From Candidatus Gastranaerophilales bacterium (GTDB taxonomy: Bacteria; Cyanobacteriota; Vampirovibrionia; Gastranaerophilales; Gastranaerophilaceae): 40,264 nt of DNA. The DNA is taken from the NCBI GenBank assembly GCA_024695865.1, contig JAILHI010000012.1, positions 1-40,264 of the forward strand. The letters are read 5' to 3'. The first letter of the stretch is position 1. Each line of letters opens with the position of its first letter. The translations under genes and the position numbers were made by a program. Below, piece after piece: positions 1 through 8,790 of this stretch. Below the pieces are notes generated by a model. It was not told where the DNA came from and made no database searches. It saw only the letters and a list, made by a program, of their open reading frames with translations.

Positions 1-105
1 TATTCTTGAGTGGACTGTTTCATGACTGATACAATCTTCTTATATATATTGTCAAAAGGTTCTAAAATAGTAACAATTTTGGCATTATTTTTTTATTTTA
101 ATCTA

Positions 106-1152
106 TTATGTTTCAAAATAATGGCTTATATTTTCTTTATTTTCTTCTACAATTAAATCATTTGTTATTATCGAATATTTTTTAAATACAGGATGATTCA
201 ATATTTCGACATATTTTTCATGTTCGGGATGAGATTTGTTTGTAACATCATATTTTTGAAAATCCTGTGAACAGAACTTACTGTCATTGCCTTTTGCTAC
301 CACAGGCCATATTTGCGGAACTGCTCCGATAGAATAAGTATATTCTATAAATTCAGGTAATTCTTTATAATTCAGAGAACAAACAACATAACTTAAAATT
401 AATTCTCCAAGTCTTTCTTCTTTTTTTAATTTTGCAAGATATTCTATATTTTTTATAACTTTTTTAAAATCAGAACCGATAACAATTTTGTTATAGGTTT
501 CTTCGGTTGCAGCATGTATAGATACCATAACCAAACCCATTCTGTCTGTTAATCCGAACTGTTCGATATGTTTTTCATCACATAAAAGCCCGTTTGTTAA
601 CAATTCAAATTTTATATCCGGATATGTACTGGCAACTTTAGGAATCAAATCTTTATAAAATTTACTTACAAAAAGTTCTCCATCACCATTTAAAATGAGT
701 AATTTGGCATTTTTTAACATCGGTATGTAAGTTGAATCTATCAATTTCGAGTGTTTATAGGTTAAATACGGTTCATTAACATATTCATCTCTGCAAAAAA
801 TACATTTTACATTACATTTAAGGTCTGCATGAATACCAACTTTAAAAGGATATTGTATTTCTGTTGAAAAAGTTTTTTTATCGGCAAAACAGGGGGCTTC
901 GATGTTATAACATAACTCTAAATGGCAAGGTTTATAGGTTCCTTCCAAAACTTCCTTTCTCATCGCATTGATTTTTTCGCCGTTCCATATTTCTTCAAAG
1001 GATTGTTCAAAAATATTACCCAGATAATAATCATCGTTATAATCCGCACAACAGCAATAAGCATTACCGCCCACATAAACTTCCAGATGTGTAAAAGGTC
1101 TGGTACAAATTATACCTTTGTCTTTTATTTCTTGTTTTATAATCTCCTGCAT
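106..1152 (-). CDS. Radical SAM protein with N-terminal (permuted) SPASM-like domain
   Basis: 348 aa. The first ~90 residues look like a SPASM auxiliary-cluster domain: C16 followed by PF, a GGN turn, the triplet C33-C34-C35, LGNIF, a conserved EIWNGEK and then C76, C81 and C88. In most SPASM enzymes this block follows the radical SAM core; here it comes first. The core follows with C113xxxC117xxC120 for the SAM-binding 4Fe-4S cluster and a GDGE segment in the place of the usual GGE motif. A good ribosome site (AAGGAG, about 9 nt upstream) supports the ATG. It is a paralogue of the protein at 2351-3355, which shares the order and the C-terminal SHPE/NHPE region. Its neighbours (another radical SAM gene, manC, licD) suggest modification of a surface glycan or peptide, but no substrate can be read from the sequence. 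Family is confident; function unknown. Confidence 0.85.
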   Translation of the reverse strand: MQEIIKQEIKDKGIICTRPFTHLEVYVGGNAYCCCADYNDDYYLGNIFEQSFEEIWNGEKINAMRKEVLEGTYKPCHLELCYNIEAPCFADKKTFSTEIQYPFKVGIHADLKCNVKCIFCRDEYVNEPYLTYKHSKLIDSTYIPMLKNAKLLILNGDGELFVSKFYKDLIPKVASTYPDIKFELLTNGLLCDEKHIEQFGLTDRMGLVMVSIHAATEETYNKIVIGSDFKKVIKNIEYLAKLKKEERLGELILSYVVCSLNYKELPEFIEYTYSIGAVPQIWPVVAKGNDSKFCSQDFQKYDVTNKSHPEHEKYVEILNHPVFKKYSIITNDLIVEENKENISHYFET

Positions 1153-1194
1153 TTTAGAAAGCTCCTTTTTTGAAATATCAAGTATAATAAATTT

Positions 1195-2253
1195 TTATTC
1201 TTGGGATAAATTTTGATCTTTTAGCGGATTGAAAGGCCACTTGGGGTAACTGCACAAATCCTGATAAACCCAGCATTTTGAGCAGGGAATATCTTCTGCC
1301 GCAGGTACTTTATTCATCAGCATATTCTTTGCATATACTAATTTCGGACTGTTCATTGCCTTTAAAAAACCGTCTTCAAATACATTATAACCTTCCATAG
1401 AAAAATCACCCCAGTATAATGTACAACAGCCGAGAATTCTTCCGTCGTGATTTATTTGCGGTTGTTCCCAAATAAACAAACAATCAAAATAAGGAATGTT
1501 TCCGTTTTCAAACTCATCTATTTGTTCTTTAAAAGATGTTCTGTCCCAGACCGTTCCTGTTGCTTCAACAGCCGCTCTTTCATTTTTTACGGGCGAAAAA
1601 CTGTCATCCCATTGACGCTCAAAAACAATTTCAACACCTAATTCTTTAGCCATTTGTTTTGCTTTTTCAATTTCGTGTTCATTGTGTCCGAAAATAATAA
1701 ACTTCCACTCAATCAACGGATAATTTGACTTATATTTTTCCTGATATTTTTGAATTTTCTTAATATTATTAATTACCTGATTAAAATCACCGTTTACTCT
1801 GTATTTTTTATATACTTCGGGTGAAGCGCCGTCAATAGAAACAGTAATAGAGTCAAAATGGTATTTAACAAGGGCTTCCGCCTGTTCTTCGGATAAATTA
1901 TTAAGATTAACACCGTTTTGTGCAGTTAAAACTATCCCTTTCTTGTAACCATATTCAATTATTTTTACCAAATCAGGATTTAAAAAGATTTCTCCGCTAT
2001 TTGATAATTCTATTTCTTCAAAAGTGTATTCATCAACAAGTTTTTTAAAATTTTCAAATTTTAAAAAGCCGTTTTTACAACCTGTTGTTTTGACTTTTTC
2101 TTTATTTCTAACCATATAACATTGCGGACATTGCAATTGACATACCGTTGATGCTTCAAGACGAATCTTTTTAGGTAATTCTTCTTTTGATTTATAAATA
2201 TTTTGTTTATATTCATCAGTATTTATAAAATTCAGTAAATCCGCTTTTTTCAT
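1195..2253 (-). CDS. Radical SAM/SPASM domain protein (canonical order)
   Basis: 352 aa from the ATG at 2253. An in-frame TTG six bases further upstream is possible but less likely, because an AGGA ribosome site fits the ATG. The radical SAM core has C38xxxC42xxC45 and an NSGE segment (GGE-like). The C-terminal ~90 residues form a SPASM-type block: a Cys near WEQPQ, an HDG turn, a CC pair, and a final CSKC followed by another Cys. The order is therefore the usual core-then-SPASM, unlike the two flanking paralogues. Such enzymes often modify peptides, sulfatases or sugars by radical chemistry. The gap to the next gene (106-1152) is about 40 nt, so the two are probably co-transcribed. The substrate is unknown. 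Confidence 0.85.
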   Translation of the reverse strand: MKKADLLNFINTDEYKQNIYKSKEELPKKIRLEASTVCQLQCPQCYMVRNKEKVKTTGCKNGFLKFENFKKLVDEYTFEEIELSNSGEIFLNPDLVKIIEYGYKKGIVLTAQNGVNLNNLSEEQAEALVKYHFDSITVSIDGASPEVYKKYRVNGDFNQVINNIKKIQKYQEKYKSNYPLIEWKFIIFGHNEHEIEKAKQMAKELGVEIVFERQWDDSFSPVKNERAAVEATGTVWDRTSFKEQIDEFENGNIPYFDCLFIWEQPQINHDGRILGCCTLYWGDFSMEGYNVFEDGFLKAMNSPKLVYAKNMLMNKVPAAEDIPCSKCWVYQDLCSYPKWPFNPLKDQNLSQE

Positions 2254-2298
2254 TAACAAAATCCTAATTTTTAATATTTTATTTAATAAAATAATATC

Positions 2299-2318
2299 AC
2301 AAATAGTTATATATTTGT
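2299..2318. promoter_or_regulatory. Inverted repeat upstream of a radical SAM gene
   Basis: ACAAATA and TATTTGT form a perfect 7-bp inverted repeat with a 6-bp spacer, in the 97-bp gap between two radical SAM genes. It sits in AT-rich DNA with TATTAT-like hexamers on the minus strand. It could be an operator or a chance AT palindrome. Confidence 0.3.
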
Positions 2319-2350
2319 AGTGTCTATCAAAATAATAAATAATAAAAAGA

Positions 2351-3355
2351 TTATTGCGATATGGCTTCTTTTCTGAGCGTTTTAAACAAACTGTTTAAAA
2401 CACAGTGGTCTGAATCTCTAAAAATCGGATCTTTTAAAATTTCCAGAAAGTCGTTATATTCGGGGTGGTTTTTATCAAAAACCGTATATTTTTCATAATC
2501 ATGAAGCATTTCGGTTTCTCCTGACCATTTTTGAAGTTCCCAGAAGGAAGCAAGTACATCCAATTCTTGTGCCAATTGAACAAAAGCTATCATTTCTTTG
2601 TAATTTAAACTATGAACCACAAAGTTAATCAGTACAATGGGGAATATTCTTTTTTTATGCTGTTCGGAAATCCATTTAAGATTTTTCATAACATATTTAA
2701 AATTACCCGTTCTCGTAATTTTATTATAGGTTTCTTCGGTTGCCGCATGTATTGATACCTGTAATGTGGATATTTTATCCATTAAGCCTAATTGTTCCAT
2801 AACAATTCGGTTACAGGCAACACCGTTTGTCATTATGTTAAATTTAAGGTTCGGATATTTTTCTGCGGCTTTTTTTATCAACCTTCTTGAATGTTTACTG
2901 ATTAAACATTCTCCGATTGAATTTAAAATAACCTCCCTCGCATTTTGACAAATCGGAAGATAAAATTTATCAACATTTTCATTTAACTCTTCTTCTGAAA
3001 ATTTGGATTGTCTGATTAAATGGTCACGACAGGTTGTACACATAAGATTACAGGTTCTGTCGTAAGCAATGGTTACAAATCTGGGATAGGGAGCCTCTAT
3101 GGAAGGCGGATATTTTACAGGTCTTAATCTGCCGAAGTTACATATATCACGGTTACAATAAGTATATTTTCCGTCAATTATATCTTGTCTGAAAGCCTTC
3201 GCCTTTTCTCCGTTCCAAATTTCATCAAAAGAATCTTCATAAATATTTCCGAAAAAATATTCATTCGTATAAGACGAACAGCAGCAATTTACATTGCCCT
3301 CCTCGCTTATTTCAACTTCGGTAAAAGGTGCCATACAAATACGATGTTTCTTCAT
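2351..3355 (-). CDS. Radical SAM protein with N-terminal (permuted) SPASM-like domain, second copy
   Basis: 334 aa from the ATG at 3355, which has AGAGG five bases upstream; an in-frame TTG at 3388 would add 11 residues but lacks such a site. The N-terminal SPASM-like block has C7, then APF, a C24-C25-C26 triplet, FGNIY, EIWNGEK, C67 and C72. The radical SAM motif C102xxxC106xxC109 follows. The architecture and many residues match the protein at 106-1152, so the two are paralogues. A segment NSIGE replaces the GGE motif. The gene is divergent from manC across a 138-bp spacer. It may act with its paralogue on related substrates; no known enzyme is identified. Confidence 0.83.
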   Translation of the reverse strand: MKKHRICMAPFTEVEISEEGNVNCCCSSYTNEYFFGNIYEDSFDEIWNGEKAKAFRQDIIDGKYTYCNRDICNFGRLRPVKYPPSIEAPYPRFVTIAYDRTCNLMCTTCRDHLIRQSKFSEEELNENVDKFYLPICQNAREVILNSIGECLISKHSRRLIKKAAEKYPNLKFNIMTNGVACNRIVMEQLGLMDKISTLQVSIHAATEETYNKITRTGNFKYVMKNLKWISEQHKKRIFPIVLINFVVHSLNYKEMIAFVQLAQELDVLASFWELQKWSGETEMLHDYEKYTVFDKNHPEYNDFLEILKDPIFRDSDHCVLNSLFKTLRKEAISQ

Positions 3356-3493
3356 AAAGGCCTCTCGGATTTTAACTAAATAATACAATGTTGAAAAGAT
3401 ATTTGCAATTATTTAGCATAAATGTTACTTTTTCGCTTAATAAAAAATATTATGTTATAATTCGGATATTGATATAATTTTTGGGAGAAAAAA

Positions 3494-4882
3494 ATGTACG
3501 GAATAATATTGGCAGGCGGTTCGGGAAGCAGATTATGGCCCTTGAGCAGAGAACTCTATCCGAAACAACTCTTAAAACTCGATGGCGATTTGAGCCTTTT
3601 GCAAAGCACTTTCAAACGCTTACAAAGTTTTATCTCTCCCGAAAATATTATTTCAATAACCAATATAAAACATGCTAACGACGTAAAATTTCAACTTGCA
3701 CAAATAGATAAAAATTCGGTAGTGCTTGCGGAACCGATGGCAAAAAATACCGCTCCCGCCATTGCTTCTGTTCTGGAATACCTGAAACAGATGAAAAACC
3801 CCGATGAAATTGTTATCATCGTCCCGTCCGACCATCTTGTAAAAAATACCGAAGCCTTTAATGCTACCGTAAAAGAGGGTATGAAAGCCGCTGAAAACGG
3901 TTATATCGTTACCTTCGGCATAAAGCCGACCTACGCAGAAACGGGCTACGGATACATAAAAACAAACGGAGAAGTTTTCGGAATTAACAAGGTTGAACAG
4001 TTTGTTGAAAAACCCGATACTAAAACAGCGGAAGAATATCTTAAAAACGGCAATTACTACTGGAACGGCGGTATTTTTATGGCAAAAGTTTCCGTTCTGC
4101 TCGAAGAATTTGAGAAATACGCTCCCGAAATTTTTGCAAACCTTAAAAAACTGAACTTCAAAGAATCAAACACAATCAAATACGGTGTTTTTGAAGACAT
4201 GCCGTCTATCTCGATAGACTACGCAATTATGGAAAAATCCGACAAAATTGCCCTTTCGCCTTTAAAATCAGACTGGAGTGATTTGGGTTCGTGGCAATCA
4301 CTTTATGACGTAACTCAAAAAGACAGTAATGGTAACGTTTTTGACGGACACGTTATTGCGGAAGATGTTGAAGATTCGTTTATTTACAGCGATAAAAAGG
4401 TCGTTGCGGCAATCGGACTTAAAAACGTTATTCTTGTTAATACCGAAGATGCAATCCTCGCCTGCAACAAAAACGATTCTCAGGCGGTTAAAAAGGTCTA
4501 CGAAAAACTCAAAAAAGAGGACGACAAATCTCACCTTGTTCACAAAACAGTTTTTCGTCCGTGGGGCTGGTACACCTGTCTTGCAGAGGGCGAAGGCTAT
4601 TTAACAAAAGTTATCTGCGTTTCCCCTGGGCAGAAATTATCAATTCAGTCGCACAATCACCGTTCGGAACACTGGGTTGTCCTTGAAGGGCAGGCAAAAG
4701 TCATTCTGAATGACGAAGATAATTATTTGCAGGCAGGACAGAGCATAGATATCCCGCTTAAAGCAAAACACTCGCTTCAAAACCCTTACGATAAAGATTT
4801 AAAAATTATTGAGGTTCAAAAGGGCGACTATATCTCCGAGGACGATATCATCAGATACGAGGACGTTTACGGCAGAGTATAG
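3494..4882 (+). CDS. manC: Mannose-1-phosphate guanylyltransferase / mannose-6-phosphate isomerase
   Basis: 462 aa, the usual length of the bifunctional type II enzyme. The N-terminal nucleotidyltransferase starts with the pyrophosphorylase signature GGSGSRLWPLSR (residues 8-19) and then YPKQ; a VPSDH motif follows. From about residue 355 there is a cupin isomerase domain (RPWGWY, then QSHNHRSEHW with metal-binding histidines). It makes GDP-mannose from mannose-1-phosphate in the cytoplasm and, through the cupin, can interconvert fructose-6-phosphate and mannose-6-phosphate. GDP-mannose feeds mannose, fucose or related sugars of surface glycans, which fits the neighbouring licD gene. GGGAG lies eight bases before the ATG. 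The gene is convergent with licD. Confidence 0.95.
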   Translation: MYGIILAGGSGSRLWPLSRELYPKQLLKLDGDLSLLQSTFKRLQSFISPENIISITNIKHANDVKFQLAQIDKNSVVLAEPMAKNTAPAIASVLEYLKQMKNPDEIVIIVPSDHLVKNTEAFNATVKEGMKAAENGYIVTFGIKPTYAETGYGYIKTNGEVFGINKVEQFVEKPDTKTAEEYLKNGNYYWNGGIFMAKVSVLLEEFEKYAPEIFANLKKLNFKESNTIKYGVFEDMPSISIDYAIMEKSDKIALSPLKSDWSDLGSWQSLYDVTQKDSNGNVFDGHVIAEDVEDSFIYSDKKVVAAIGLKNVILVNTEDAILACNKNDSQAVKKVYEKLKKEDDKSHLVHKTVFRPWGWYTCLAEGEGYLTKVICVSPGQKLSIQSHNHRSEHWVVLEGQAKVILNDEDNYLQAGQSIDIPLKAKHSLQNPYDKDLKIIEVQKGDYISEDDIIRYEDVYGRV

Positions 4883-4908
4883 GGCAAATTTTTCATCATA
4901 AAAAGATT

Positions 4909-5835
4909 TTAGTTATAATTTCGCCTAATATATCTTGCAATAACTTCTTTATGGTGTGAAAAACCTATATCTTTCGGCAATTTATTCCAGTTTTTACCGT
5001 AATGGTTTTCAAGAACACTGCCGACATTTTTCGGACTTAAAAATTCTGTATCTTCAAACTGAATTGGCTGCAAAGGGAAAAAATCATCTTTTTTAAACCA
5101 TTTTTTGTAATTGTTTCTGTACATGTTGTTTAAAAGATTATCAATGCCGAAACCGATGTTATCGCCGTCTGTAATATTTTTGTTGGCTTCTCTTTCTTTG
5201 TTGTAAAATTCTATTTCTTTCGGATAATTATTTATTTTTTCAACGGTTTTTTTGATTTTTTTCAGATAATCTTTGTGTTCTTCAAAGGGATAATCGCTCT
5301 TATAAAAATCAAACGCAAAAAAATCCACTATCGAAAAATCTTTTAAAGAAGTGCCTTTATATACCTGCAAGCAGTTTGACTGTATGAAAATCAATTTGTT
5401 CGGATTATTTTTGATAATATCGTCTTCAAATTTTAAAACACTGTTTATAGTCCAGTATCTGTTCATGGGTCTTTCAATAAAAATATGGTTCTGTTTGGCA
5501 TAATTTATAAGTTTGTCGTAATCTTCCCTAAACAGACCGAAATCGATATCATCGTCCCACGGAATATAACCTTTATGTCTTACTGCACCGAGCAGAGTTC
5601 CCGCTACCATAAAAGGTTTTATATCAAGTTCCTTGGCAATCTGCATTAATTCTTTTGCAAAATCAAGATATCTCATTTGGATATCTCTAAGTTCACCCGT
5701 CGCTTTCTTTAAATCAGCAGGTTCAATAAGAGTAGTTAAATATTCCAGTTTGTTTTTATAAGAAAATATTTCCTGTATTTTGTTAAAAGGATACAATAAA
5801 ACATATTTAACAATTTTGTATATCTGATAAAACAT
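4909..5835 (-). CDS. LicD family phosphotransferase
   Basis: 308 aa. The LicD signature is clear near residue 80: AGTLLGAVRHKG followed by IPWDDDIDFG, the nucleotidyltransferase-fold metal site. Family members move phosphocholine or other phospho-groups from CDP- or nucleotide-linked donors to teichoic acids, lipooligosaccharide or other glycans; eukaryotic fukutin is related. A hydrophobic N-terminus (a FYQIYKIVKYVLLYPF stretch) may associate with the membrane. AAGGAG is well placed before the ATG. Adjacent manC supports a role in surface polysaccharide decoration. The group transferred cannot be told from the sequence. Confidence 0.9.
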   Translation of the reverse strand: MFYQIYKIVKYVLLYPFNKIQEIFSYKNKLEYLTTLIEPADLKKATGELRDIQMRYLDFAKELMQIAKELDIKPFMVAGTLLGAVRHKGYIPWDDDIDFGLFREDYDKLINYAKQNHIFIERPMNRYWTINSVLKFEDDIIKNNPNKLIFIQSNCLQVYKGTSLKDFSIVDFFAFDFYKSDYPFEEHKDYLKKIKKTVEKINNYPKEIEFYNKEREANKNITDGDNIGFGIDNLLNNMYRNNYKKWFKKDDFFPLQPIQFEDTEFLSPKNVGSVLENHYGKNWNKLPKDIGFSHHKEVIARYIRRNYN

Positions 5836-6038
5836 AATATCTCCTTTTGGCTAAATTTTATAACAAAGAAAAGGAAACTTAAAGAAACACGGGAAGCAAA
5901 AAAAATTACAAAGCATAAAAAACGTAGCATTTACACCAATTAACCCCCGTTAAAAGCTAAAACTTTTCGTAATTTTTCTTAATACCCTGAACTAAAATTT
6001 AAAAATTTTAAAAACAAACCGACAGAAAGTATTTTTAT

Positions 6039-6303
6039 CCCTTCACCCTGACCCACCTCTTGCAAAAAATATTCACAGGATATTTTTTGCGGCGGCAGAG
6101 TCGCAAGGGGCGAGGGAACGCAAAAGAAAAGCCCTCTCACACACAAAAAAATCTGTCATTCTGAACCCGAATGGGTGAAGAATCCAGCCGAAAAAACAAA
6201 TGCTGAAATATAATCAGCCGGATACTTCGCTAACGCTCAGTATGACACCAAGAGATAAACAAAACAAAGACCCTTCACCCTGACCCGCTTCCTGCAAAAA
6301 ATT
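6039..6303. repeat. Compound repeat copy A (modules X-Y-partial X)
   Basis: Nearly identical to 8791-9053. Module X (6039 to about 6123) starts CCCTTCACCCTGACCC and contains a perfect hairpin, GCAAAAAATAT / ATATTTTTTGC, with the outer arms CCCTTCACCC and GGGCGAGGG also able to pair. Module Y (6154-6247) is two inverted copies of a ~33-bp unit starting TGTCATTCTGA. A truncated X (6271-6303) follows. There is no transposase or other ORF. Confidence 0.85.
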
Positions 6304-6315
6304 CTGCCATAAATC

Positions 6316-6351
6316 AAAAAAGTACGGCACACAAACATGCCGTACTTTTTT
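6316..6351 (-). terminator. Rho-independent terminator after lipoprotein gene
   Basis: AAGTACGGCA and TGCCGTACTT form a long stem with an 8-nt loop, followed on the minus strand by a U-run. It starts about 30 nt after the stop of the 6380-7099 gene. Confidence 0.88.
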
Positions 6352-6379
6352 ATTTTTTACTTATCTGTTATGTAACCGG

Positions 6380-7099
6380 CTATTTTTTAGCGGGTTCTTT
6401 TTTTGCTGCATCAACTTTTGCGGCTTCTTTCTTTGTATCTTCAACCTTTTTCATTGCCTGTGCAGCCAAGGATTCGTTAATTTTTGCATCAACAGCGGCT
6501 TTTGCCTTTTTCTGTTCTTCAGCATTTAAAACTCTTGCTCTGACAGTTGTAATATCTTTACCTTCCTGACAGAATCTGAGGTTGATTGCGTATTTGTCGT
6601 TGTAAAGGTTCATATTATCCCATACTGTCGGGCCTTCAAACAAATAACCAGCATCGGATAAATCAATATAATACTGTTCAAACATTTTGGAATCTACGTT
6701 GCCGATATAAACAACAAAATCTTTGTCCAAATTGATAACTTCAAGAATTTTACCGTTTCTGAAGGCGGGGATTTTTGAACCCAAACCGTCTTTAAACCAA
6801 GTGATTTTGCCCTTTCCGGCAGGGTATTTTGCTCTGTTGAAGTGAGGGTCGATTTTTGCAAATGCAGGATTTGCTTTATCAATGATACCTTCATAAGATG
6901 CTGTCGGAAGAACCGTTGTTACAACATAGTCAACTTCTGTTTGTGCAGCGGGTGCTGCTGCGGGTGCCGCAGTTTCAGCAGGTGCTGCCGTTTCAGCGGG
7001 TGCTTCGGCAGGCGTGTTTTTTGCCTTGTTTGAATTACAACCCGAAAGCATAACTGCTGTTATAATAAAGCATACAGCCAATAACGATTTTTTAAACAT
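6380..7099 (-). CDS. Lipoprotein of unknown function with Ala/Pro-rich linker and Lys/Ala-rich tail
   Basis: 239 aa. Signal peptide with lipobox LSGC (cleavage before C21), so probably membrane-anchored. Next comes a low-complexity linker of repeated APAETA units (residues ~32-53). The central ~110 residues are globular, with an alternating pattern ending in a FEQYYIDLSDAGY segment. The last ~45 residues are charged and rich in Ala and Lys (AAKK repeats), suggesting a helix that could contact peptidoglycan, nucleic acid or another polyanion. The ribosome site AAGGAG is good. It is a single-gene unit with its own terminator. I do not recognise a named family. Confidence 0.85.
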   Translation of the reverse strand: MFKKSLLAVCFIITAVMLSGCNSNKAKNTPAEAPAETAAPAETAAPAAAPAAQTEVDYVVTTVLPTASYEGIIDKANPAFAKIDPHFNRAKYPAGKGKITWFKDGLGSKIPAFRNGKILEVINLDKDFVVYIGNVDSKMFEQYYIDLSDAGYLFEGPTVWDNMNLYNDKYAINLRFCQEGKDITTVRARVLNAEEQKKAKAAVDAKINESLAAQAMKKVEDTKKEAAKVDAAKKEPAKK

Positions 7100-7220
7100 A
7101 CATATCTCCTTTTAAAAATATTTTTTCTTTTTTATGTAAAATTTATCATATTTTTATATAAAAAACAAGCGAAAAGATATTGTTTGTAATAAAATATCAA
7201 AAAAGAGGTTTACAAATTTT

Positions 7221-7790
7221 ATGACAAAAAATATCTGCGTATATTGTTCATCAAGTGATTATCTGGATAACAAATTTTATGAAACGGCATATCTGCTGGG
7301 AAAAAAAATAGCCGAAAACGGTTATAACCTTATCTACGGAGGTTCAACCTTCGGTATTATGGGAAAGGTTGCCGACGGTGTAATTAATAACGGCGGCTCC
7401 GTTACGGGAATTATCCCGAAAGCCATTATGGCAAAAGGTGTTTCAAATCCTAAAAATTCCAACGTAATCATAACAAACGATATGAACGACCGAAAACAAA
7501 TCATGGAAGAAAAAGCCGATATATTTCTTGCTTTACCCGGAAGTTTCGGTACTCTGGACGAAATTATGCAGGTTATTGTTACAAAACAACTTTCTTACCA
7601 CAAAAAAGCCATTATTTTTCTTGATATAGATAATTACTACAAGCCTCTGTTTGAAATGTTTGAAAACTTTTACAAATATGGCTTTGCAAAAGATTTTAAC
7701 AGAGAATTGTATTACATAACGGACAGCCTTGAAGATGTTTTTGACTACTGTTCAAAATACGTTGAAAAAGAGTTTGTATTTAAGTATTAG
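7221..7790 (+). CDS. LOG family protein (TIGR00730-type, putative nucleotide phosphoribohydrolase)
   Basis: 189 aa, normal for the family. It begins with the Rossmann-like start ICVYCSSSDY, then LIYGGSTFGIMG, followed by the active-site region NDRKQIM and PGSFGTLDE. The usual motif is PGGxGTxxE; here the second Gly is Ser. Members cleave the N-glycosidic bond of nucleoside monophosphates (cytokinin-activating in plants; purine nucleotide nucleosidase in bacteria). It ends 12 nt before the PHP gene, so the two probably form an operon. AGAGG is upstream of the ATG. Confidence 0.9.
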   Translation: MTKNICVYCSSSDYLDNKFYETAYLLGKKIAENGYNLIYGGSTFGIMGKVADGVINNGGSVTGIIPKAIMAKGVSNPKNSNVIITNDMNDRKQIMEEKADIFLALPGSFGTLDEIMQVIVTKQLSYHKKAIIFLDIDNYYKPLFEMFENFYKYGFAKDFNRELYYITDSLEDVFDYCSKYVEKEFVFKY

Positions 7791-7802
7791 GAAGAGAAAA
7801 GT

Positions 7803-8768
7803 ATGAAAAAAGAATGTATAAAATTAATTACGGCATTAATGATTTTTACCTTAACAATTCAGTCAGGACACGCTTTTGCGCCTAATGATAAGGCTTACAA
7901 AGAAGCCCTTTTGAAATCAAGCGGACACCCCGAATACACGATGAAAAACATGAAATCGATTATGGGCGAAAAAGAACTGACTTACCTAATCAAAAAATAC
8001 AACAAACACCCTGAAAAATATCAGTCCGATTTGTTTAAAAAAGGTGATGAAGAAGGGGTAAAACGACTCACCTACCGAGCAGGTTTACATTCTCATACAA
8101 CATTTTCAGACGGAAAATTAACCCCCGAAGAAACCTTAAATCAGGCTGCAGAATACGCCGATAAAGTTAAAGCAAAACACCCGTTTGAAAAATACCCTAT
8201 GGTTATTGCAATTACCGACCACTTTAACACAAGAGGCTGCCAAAAGGCGATTGATATTATCCAGAAAAATCCCGAAAAATACAAAAATGTCAAATTCGTT
8301 ATAGGTATGGAAACCGAAGCCTATCTGAAAATGCCCTCTCAAAAAAACAACGGCAGAATACATATTTTGGCATGGGGTATAAACCCTTATGAATGGCCGT
8401 TTGCGGATATGAATTTCGATGATGCAATGGCTCAATTCGGAAAAGAATACAAGGAACTTAACTTCCTGCCCGATTACAAAGACTTTATCAAAAGAATACA
8501 CGTTCTGAAATACGGTGTCGTAGGTATTGCTCACCCGTTAAGATACTTTGACAAAGACGAAACCATTGATGCCGTCCTTGATGAACTTTTTGACGAATAT
8601 GCAAGTCTGAAAGACGAAAAAGTTCTGTTTACCGAAGGCTATTATCAGCCGTACAGATTTGATGTTAAAGAAGAACTTTACAACAAAACTGCGGAAAAAG
8701 CCCATAAAAGAGGTATTATCAGAACAGGCTCACAGGATACCCACGGACGTACCATTTTCAGAAATTAA
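7803..8768 (+). CDS. Secreted PHP-domain metal-dependent phosphoesterase
   Basis: 321 aa. A signal peptide (hydrophobic core ITALMIFTLTIQ, then GHAFA) predicts export. The mature part is a PHP domain: HSHTTFSDG (HxH motif), ITDH, IGMETEAY, GIAHP and a final SQDTHG supply the usual metal ligands. PHP domains hydrolyse phosphoesters such as histidinol phosphate, nucleotides or exonuclease substrates, usually in the cytoplasm; an exported one is less common and suggests nutrient phosphate scavenging or envelope work. The ribosome site GGAAGAG is about 4-9 nt before the ATG. Immediately downstream is compound repeat B. Confidence 0.87.
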   Translation: MKKECIKLITALMIFTLTIQSGHAFAPNDKAYKEALLKSSGHPEYTMKNMKSIMGEKELTYLIKKYNKHPEKYQSDLFKKGDEEGVKRLTYRAGLHSHTTFSDGKLTPEETLNQAAEYADKVKAKHPFEKYPMVIAITDHFNTRGCQKAIDIIQKNPEKYKNVKFVIGMETEAYLKMPSQKNNGRIHILAWGINPYEWPFADMNFDDAMAQFGKEYKELNFLPDYKDFIKRIHVLKYGVVGIAHPLRYFDKDETIDAVLDELFDEYASLKDEKVLFTEGYYQPYRFDVKEELYNKTAEKAHKRGIIRTGSQDTHGRTIFRN

Positions 8769-8790
8769 CGGGTTTACTGCCGATTTTTTA

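Larger units (their letters stand above)
5836..6379. other. Gene-free spacer with compound repeat and terminator
   Basis: 5836-6038 is AT-rich with no supported ORF; it presumably holds the licD promoter. 6039-6303 is a compound repeat (see that entry), and 6316-6351 is a terminator for the lipoprotein gene. Confidence 0.7.
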
